Source: Saccoglossus kowalevskii
Lineage: Eukaryota > Hemichordata > Enteropneusta > Harrimaniidae
Reading direction: 5' to 3'
Assembly (NCBI RefSeq): GCF_000003605.2
Contig: NW_003116447.1
Location: forward strand, 1,162,102 to 1,196,805
Length of the DNA stretch: 34,704 nt
The notes under the pieces are model-generated. The model did not search any database and had not been told where the DNA came from. It worked only from the letters and a program-made list of their open reading frames with translations. Position 1 is the first letter of the stretch. The number at the start of each line of letters is the position of its first letter. This document shows positions 32,001 through 34,704 of this stretch, one piece after another. Made by a program: the position numbers and the translations under genes.

Positions 32001-33796
32001 TTTTTTAAAATTTGGTTATCAGAATCACAACAGACTGCAAGGAAGTAAACTGTTAATACAACGAATAAAAATAGTTTTTTTTTTTAAATTTTATTACAGG
32101 TGTAGAAAAAACACCCCTGGGTGTTTGCTAGGATATGACCTCAACTCCTTTATTTTATCAAAAGTGGGGGGGTGGGCGTTTGTCCGGGCATGGGCTCTTA
32201 GCCGGATAAATACGGTACTATAAATACGCTCCTAAACAATAGGGATTATTTCCTTGGTTGTCATGCTGTAGTAAACAGCTCCAGCCAAGCTCCAAACTTA
32301 CAGGTCGATTATGTCGTGCCAAAGTGGATGCATGTGACTATGAATATCACAGCAGTGACTGTGTAGTATTTATGACGATAAATAGTGTACGAGCTGAGAT
32401 TTTGGCGGATAAAAGCCAAAAACACGAACCGGGGAAAGAGACGCGCTACTAATCTTGAATAATTAACTACTGTCAATCAAAGTCATGTGATGTTGGACTG
32501 CAAGTGATTAACAACACTCATTAGCATAGCCACACCTCCACTTCACACTGGGCCTTTAACTACTTTCCTTAAGACCTACATATATGGCTGCTTTATGATG
32601 CAGGGACAGAAAAAGAGATTTTTCATATCATAGAGTCTATGAATCGTTATCATAAGCATGGCTTCTTCACAATCACGTTGTACTAACTACAAATCCTCAC
32701 CCCTGCCCCTGGCTCTTAGTAAGTTTCTGGGGATGCAAATTTACTTTCAATGAGAGTTCCTAATTTTACTTCTCTCCCCTCCCAAATCCAACGAGCTGAT
32801 CAAGTTCAAAAACAGTTAAACATGACAAAAATACCTCTAGATATTACCAGGATTTGTAACTTTTCAAAGTTCATGGTTGAGGTATATTATTAAAATGAAT
32901 GAAAACTTTAAAAATCAAGAATGTACTTGTATTGTCGTGGTTATGATTGTATTTTTCAGGTAGTTGTACGTATGTTTCATTTGAACGCACAACCAGACAC
33001 TGTATGGCATCATTCAGGCCAAATAAAAACCATCCATTCATCAAACATCTGGTAAGTAATATAATACTGATTTATTACCACTCAGTACTGTAAAATGCTG
33101 GCCGATTTTGAATCTTTCCTGTATGTGCCATCTCAGACTGCTTGAGCAGAGCTGCTGAATGGAATACTGTGACAGCAGTTTGTGTTTTTTGTGTTCAAGT
33201 GGTTTCAGGTATTTCACAAAATACCATACATAATACTGTAAAATCTGTATTAGAAGCTGTGGCTTCTATTAAAATGGTAGAATGCAACACAGGGGATGTG
33301 GTTTCTATTAGAGCATCTACACATATGAGAAATGATGAATTTTTGGTACTCAATTATTCAAAAAAAATGAGTGCGACTTCTATTGGGGATGCGGTTTCTA
33401 ATGCAGCATAGTACTGTAGATCAACAAATGTGCAATTTCATCCCAAATCATCTATGTTGTACGTCAATTTGTTACCAGTATTCAATAGAACAGTTCTATA
33501 TGGATTCATCTTTATAGGGCAGGGAATAAGAAAATATCGCTGACTTTCGATTTCACTTGCATACAGACTTTATCTGAGCTTTCTTGAAGTTATATATATT
33601 CTATGTTTGATTGTAGATGTGCGAGTTACAAAGTAGGAGTGGTGATTGTATCAGCTCGTCAACGTGTTCCTCTAATACAGTACAGACATTCTACGGGGGC
33701 TCCACTATGAAATTACTGACACGGTCAAGACTGTTTGCCAGTCCTCTTGGGAGTGGTCAGGTGTTGGCATGTGCAGGGGATGAGTCAAGTTTATCT
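22505..33796 (+). CDS. RFWD3: RFWD3, RING finger and WD40 E3 ubiquitin ligase (eleven exons, 3' end beyond window)
   Basis: RFWD3 (FANCW in human) ubiquitinates RPA, RAD51 and other factors at stalled forks and crosslinks in the nucleus and is phosphorylated by ATM/ATR (known family facts). Exons: 22505-23053, 25033-26607, 26806-26891, 27217-27489, 27729-27840, 28358-28459, 28768-28928, 30400-30603, 31040-31134, 32960-33051 and 33617-33796. All have GT/AG borders and compatible phases, giving 1143 residues so far. Order: acidic SQ/TQ-rich N-terminus (1-183), an 11-residue tandem repeat region (239-654), RING (about 710-753), coiled coil (about 775-823), then the WD40 region to the end. The last part (about 60 residues in human, ending in the final WD blade) is not in the window. 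Human RFWD3 is about 774 residues; the excess is the repeat exon. The junction of exons 1 and 2 is the least certain. Confidence 0.93.
23054..25032 (+). other. RFWD3: RFWD3 intron after coding exon 1
   Basis: Contains a hairpin-headed repeat at 23709-24055. The rest is AT-rich, with no conserved exon recognised, though a missed small exon cannot be excluded. Confidence 0.55.
23709..24055 (+). repeat. Hairpin-headed dispersed repeat, family A copy 2
   Basis: The head is AGTTCCGCTGTCGAC TT GTCGAGCGAAGCT, followed by TATCATATGAGTGATTGTCC and a GTCC tract. The body matches copy 1 (1764-2326) closely, for example ACTACAAGACTGAATGCTTT and TTGGTGTATATGTACCTTGG. The tail is CAGCCAACAGGCTGTTTGTT. It has fewer internal units than copy 1. 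It sits in an RFWD3 intron in the sense direction. Confidence 0.75.
25033..26607 (+). CDS. RFWD3: RFWD3 exon 2: 525-residue tandem-repeat exon
   Basis: The acceptor CATATTTTTCAG precedes 25033; the donor GCAGAG|GTGAGT follows 26607. It starts and ends in phase 0. After an Asn/Ser/Thr-rich lead-in ([20 protein letters not shown]) it encodes about 38 units of 11 residues, then an Asn/Ser/Gln-rich exit and SPERDDEAE leading straight into the RING exon. The first part varies ([22 protein letters not shown]); from about unit 18 the units are close to [11 protein letters not shown]. No cysteine or charged core is present, so it is probably an extended or disordered linker with many Ser-Pro sites. 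I know of no such repeat in vertebrate RFWD3. The frame is open throughout, arguing for selection on coding. Confidence 0.85.
25198..26445 (+). repeat. RFWD3: Coding minisatellite, 33-bp period
   Basis: 1248 bp of 33-bp units, except one 27-bp unit early in the array. The 5' half is diverged; the 3' half is nearly homogeneous at DNA level, with GTGAATCCTTCTCCAATTGC recurring. Units 25-36 form three copies of a four-unit (132-bp) higher-order repeat. Because the period is a multiple of three, an antisense frame of 460 codons is also open across it. Confidence 0.95.
26806..26891 (+). CDS. RFWD3: RFWD3 exon 3: first half of RING
   Basis: The acceptor TCATTACAG precedes 26806 and the donor CAAAG|GTTTGT follows 26891. 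It reads [20 protein letters not shown] and then KCGHLFGQ. It aligns with human [26 protein letters not shown]-type sequence. Zinc ligands visible are C710, C713, C730 and H732; the position that is Cys/His in classical RINGs after CGHLF is Gly here, as I recall it is in human RFWD3. Confidence 0.96.
26892..27216 (+). other. RFWD3: RFWD3 intron 3
   Basis: 325 bp of AT-rich intron ending in a pyrimidine-rich acceptor (TTTTTCCATCCCCCAG). Nothing else is seen. Confidence 0.7.
27217..27489 (+). CDS. RFWD3: RFWD3 exon 4: second half of RING and coiled coil
   Basis: A Ser codon split across the intron is followed by [20 protein letters not shown], giving the last ligands C738, C750 and C753. Then comes a charged heptad-like helix with [20 protein letters not shown] and [20 protein letters not shown], the coiled coil that in this family lies between RING and WD40. 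The donor GGAAT|GTAAGT follows 27489. Confidence 0.96.
27729..27840 (+). CDS. RFWD3: RFWD3 exon 5: linker to the WD40 domain
   Basis: The acceptor TTGTTTCAG precedes 27729; the donor TCTCCA|GTAAGT follows 27840. A Ser/Gly-rich linker ([19 protein letters not shown]) leads into [11 protein letters not shown], matching the human YHFQKTFTVS strand that opens the WD40 region. Confidence 0.9.
27881..28306. mobile_element. PIF/Harbinger-like MITE, 426 bp, TAA target duplication
   Basis: Begins GGGACGACGTCAAAAGATCG and ends with the reverse complement CGATCTTTTGACGTCGTCCC. The inverted repeat is perfect for at least 36 bases (27881-27918 against 28269-28306). Both flanks are TAA (27878-27880, 28307-28309). 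A 3-bp TWA-type duplication with G-rich ends is typical of PIF/Harbinger. The inside has no reading frame. It sits in RFWD3 intron 5, about 40 bases after a donor and 50 before an acceptor. Confidence 0.9.
28358..28459 (+). CDS. RFWD3: RFWD3 exon 6: WD40 strand block
   Basis: The acceptor TTTTTGTAG precedes 28358 and the donor AAAAAG|GTTTGT follows 28459. Its 34 codons in phase 0 start [20 protein letters not shown] and end LFPGHGIKK. It matches human GNCRIMAY ... SFLPGFGVK. Confidence 0.95.
28768..28928 (+). CDS. RFWD3: RFWD3 exon 7: WD40 repeat with DKTIK
   Basis: The acceptor TTATTTTCAG precedes 28768 and the donor CAAAC|GTAAGT follows 28928. It encodes [20 protein letters not shown], then [28 protein letters not shown] is a clear WD-repeat D-strand (human SLDNTIKLTSL), and NTVVQT is identical to human. 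Confidence 0.97.
28967..29170 (+). repeat. Hairpin-headed dispersed repeat, family B
   Basis: After a T run it starts AGTCCCCATTTCAGGC ACA GCCTGAAAGGTGACT, a stem of about 15 pairs with a 3-base loop. Then come CCGTCTGTGACG and GATGAAACTTGACAGGTTGA. It has the same plan as 1764-2326, 23709-24055 and 33940-34704 but its own sequence. The right boundary is approximate. Confidence 0.6.
29880..30120 (+). repeat. Decayed relative of the right-edge repeat (family C)
   Basis: TTTTGTTTTAAAGAATGCAG and TTCTGGATCCATATATCAGA, with GACATGCCT and AAACTTCACAC, match the corresponding words of 34320-34400 with scattered differences. Two partial units can be seen. No hairpin head is recognisable here. Confidence 0.6.
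30159..30370 (-). mobile_element. MITE with TACTGTAAAA terminal repeat, copy 2
   Basis: The full 212 bp is the reverse complement of 11321-11529, with a few substitutions. It runs from TACTGTAAAGGGGGTAATTA to CTAATT-rich inverse sequence ending TTTTACAGTA. Agreement of both ends between the copies fixes the element boundaries. Confidence 0.85.
30400..30603 (+). CDS. RFWD3: RFWD3 exon 8: WD40 repeat
   Basis: The acceptor TTTTTACCAG precedes 30400 and the donor TTCAA|GTAAGT follows 30603. It encodes [20 protein letters not shown], then [11 protein letters not shown], a canonical WD-like repeat. It matches human [32 protein letters not shown]. The second half reads [10 protein letters not shown], like human RCPLVSLSYM. 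Confidence 0.97.
30604..31039 (+). other. RFWD3: RFWD3 intron 8
   Basis: Contains a small inverted repeat (GTCGTCGCGC near 30617 and GCGCGACGAC near 30713) enclosing about 100 bp, possibly a tiny MITE. Otherwise nothing. Confidence 0.5.
31040..31134 (+). CDS. RFWD3: RFWD3 exon 9: WD40 repeat
   Basis: The acceptor GTGTATTAG precedes 31040 and the donor GGAAG|GTATGA follows 31134. It reads [20 protein letters not shown] and ends HILPLE. It matches human GVLAGTLEDASFWEQK ... HVLPLE. Confidence 0.95.
31193..32222. mobile_element. Inverted-repeat element of about 1 kb (TACTGTATTTATCCGG ends)
   Basis: Left end TATACTGTATTTATCCGGGT, right end GCCGGATAAATACGGTACTA: imperfect inverted repeats of about 25-30 bp. 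The block GGGGTGGGCGTTTGTCCGG occurs near both ends in the same orientation. The inside has only short frames without known domains, so it is non-autonomous. It lies in RFWD3 intron 9. Confidence 0.6.
32223..32959 (+). other. RFWD3: Remainder of RFWD3 intron 9
   Basis: No repeat or gene recognised. It ends in the acceptor TATTTTTCAG. Confidence 0.6.
32960..33051 (+). CDS. RFWD3: RFWD3 exon 10: WD40 repeat
   Basis: The acceptor ATTTTTCAG precedes 32960 and the donor CATCTG|GTAAGT follows 33051. With the split Gly codon it reads [21 protein letters not shown] then [10 protein letters not shown]. It matches human [25 protein letters not shown] in position and pattern. Too short for the reading-frame list; placed by splice sites and homology. 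Confidence 0.95.
33052..33616 (+). other. RFWD3: RFWD3 intron 10
   Basis: Carries a MITE at 33234-33418. Nothing else is recognised. Confidence 0.65.
33234..33418 (+). mobile_element. MITE of the GCTTCTATTAAAATGGTA family, near-complete copy
   Basis: Starts TACTGTAAAATCTGTATTAG, then AAGCTGTGGCTTCTATTAAA, and ends GGTTTCTAATGCAGCATAGTACTGTA-like sequence that is roughly the inverse of the start. It matches 10990-11118. The open frame across it is not a gene. Confidence 0.65.
33617..33796 (+). CDS. RFWD3: RFWD3 exon 11: WD40 repeat (last exon in window)
   Basis: The acceptor GATTGTAG precedes 33617 and the donor TTATCT|GTAAGT follows 33796. It encodes [20 protein letters not shown], then [20 protein letters not shown] and [14 protein letters not shown]. 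It matches human VHTFFGGPTCKLLTKNAIF ... LVCTGDEA. The open frame runs on to 34378 only because the following repeat lacks stops; the donor and the loss of similarity mark the true end. Confidence 0.95.
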
Positions 33797-33939
33797 GTAA
33801 GTTTATCAAACATGCTAGTGTGTGAGGGTGTGAGGACATCTCAGAAAGGATTGCTAATTGTCAGATTGTTAGTTCATGGACACTGCCAATATGGCAGGAT
33901 TCTGACCTTTTCACCACCAAATTTTTTGGCACTTTTTTT

Positions 33940-34704
33940 AGTCCCCGTTCGGACGCAGTCCGAAAACGGGGACTTATGTTTTGCCCTGTGTGCGTCCGTC
34001 CGTCCGTCCGTCCGTCCGTCCGTGATCACCTGTATCTCGAACATGCATGGACCGATTATATTCAAACTTCACTCATGCATCACACATTATATGGGACATA
34101 TGCACATGCATTTTTTTCATGATCCGATTAACGATAGCCGAATAGCGGCCATTTTAAGGCCGAAAATGCATCAAAATCGCACATTTTCACCATTCCGGAC
34201 CCGGATCTCAGTTATGCATGGACGGATTTCATTCAAATTTGGTACATACATTAAACATAATAGGACCTTGATGCACGTCATTTTTTTTTTTTGGATCGGG
34301 TTCGAAATGGCCGACTGGCGGCCATTTTGTTTTAAAGAATTCAGTTCTGGATCCGTATCTGAGACATGCTTGGATTGATCGAGTTCAAACTTCACACACA
34401 CAAGGTACATCATGTCACAAATATGTATGTGCATTTGTTTCATGATCTCATTAACGATAGCCAAATGGCGGCCGCTTTAAGGCCGAAAATGCATTGAAAT
34501 CGCACATTTTCACCATTCCGGACCCGGATCTCAGTTATGCATGGACGGATTTCATTCAAATTTGGTACATACATTAAACATAATAGGACCTTGATGCACG
34601 TCATTTTTTTTTTTGGATCGGGTTCGAAATGGCCGACTGGCGGCCATTTTGTTTTAAAGAATTCAGTTCTGGATCCGTATCTGAGACATGCTTGGATGAT
34701 CGAG
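33940..34704 (+). repeat. Hairpin-headed dispersed repeat, family C, running off the right edge
   Basis: Starts AGTCCCCGTTCGGAC GCA GTCCGAAAACGGGGACT, then TTATGTTTTGCC and a (GTCC)n tract at about 33987-34023. The body has repeated units with ATGCATGGACGGAT, TTCATTCAAATTTGGTACAT and GGCGGCCATTTTG. From about 34152 a unit is repeated 322 bp later with near identity to the window end. No coding potential. It lies in the last visible RFWD3 intron. Confidence 0.8.
33987..34023 (+). repeat. (GTCC)n microsatellite
   Basis: About eight GTCC units directly after the repeat's hairpin head, in the same place where the other hairpin-headed repeats carry GTCT or GTCC tracts. Confidence 0.85.

Noticed and set aside
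33797-34378. Continuation of the RFWD3 exon 11 frame into following sequence
   Set aside because: A consensus donor lies at 33797, RFWD3 similarity ends there, and the continuation is a (GTCC)n tract and a dispersed repeat.

Overview
The window is nuclear DNA from an intron-rich animal. It is AT-rich, with short coding exons bounded by GT/AG splice sites and many small inverted-repeat transposons. Two protein genes can be read exon by exon. YIPF3, a Golgi multispanning membrane protein, is on the minus strand (20927 down to 6932, ten coding exons). RFWD3, a RING and WD40 E3 ubiquitin ligase of the DNA-damage response, is on the plus strand (22505 to 33796, eleven coding exons visible, its last part beyond the right edge). 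Repeat style and protein similarity fit a marine invertebrate such as a hemichordate, lancelet or mollusc. The species cannot be fixed from the sequence, and the taxon is only a guess.

Layout. 1-1760 is AT-rich with no gene but a polyadenylation signal near 1718, so it may be the 3' end of an upstream plus-strand gene. 1764-6931 holds dispersed repeats (a hairpin-headed repeat, an hAT-like MITE with a perfect 8-bp target duplication, another MITE) and two weak exon candidates. 6932-20927 is YIPF3; its introns carry MITEs, a minisatellite, a 255-bp assembly gap, two LINE fragments and a decayed piece of a RecQ-like helicase. 20928-22504 is the head-to-head promoter region between the two genes. 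22505-33796 is RFWD3. 33797-34704 is an RFWD3 intron filled with a hairpin-headed repeat that contains a 322-bp near-identical tandem duplication.

The most striking feature is a 1575-bp RFWD3 exon, immediately before the RING exon, that encodes about 38 tandem copies of an 11-residue unit (consensus [11 protein letters not shown]). It adds about 525 residues to the region before the RING, so the predicted protein exceeds 1140 residues even without its last exon; human RFWD3 has about 774. The exon begins and ends in phase 0, so it could be skipped without a frameshift. The N-terminal exon has a SUMO-interaction-like motif, acidic runs and a dense SQ/TQ cluster, in keeping with an ATM/ATR-regulated ligase.

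YIPF3 and RFWD3 are not known to work together. Their pairing here is positional and may reflect a shared promoter.
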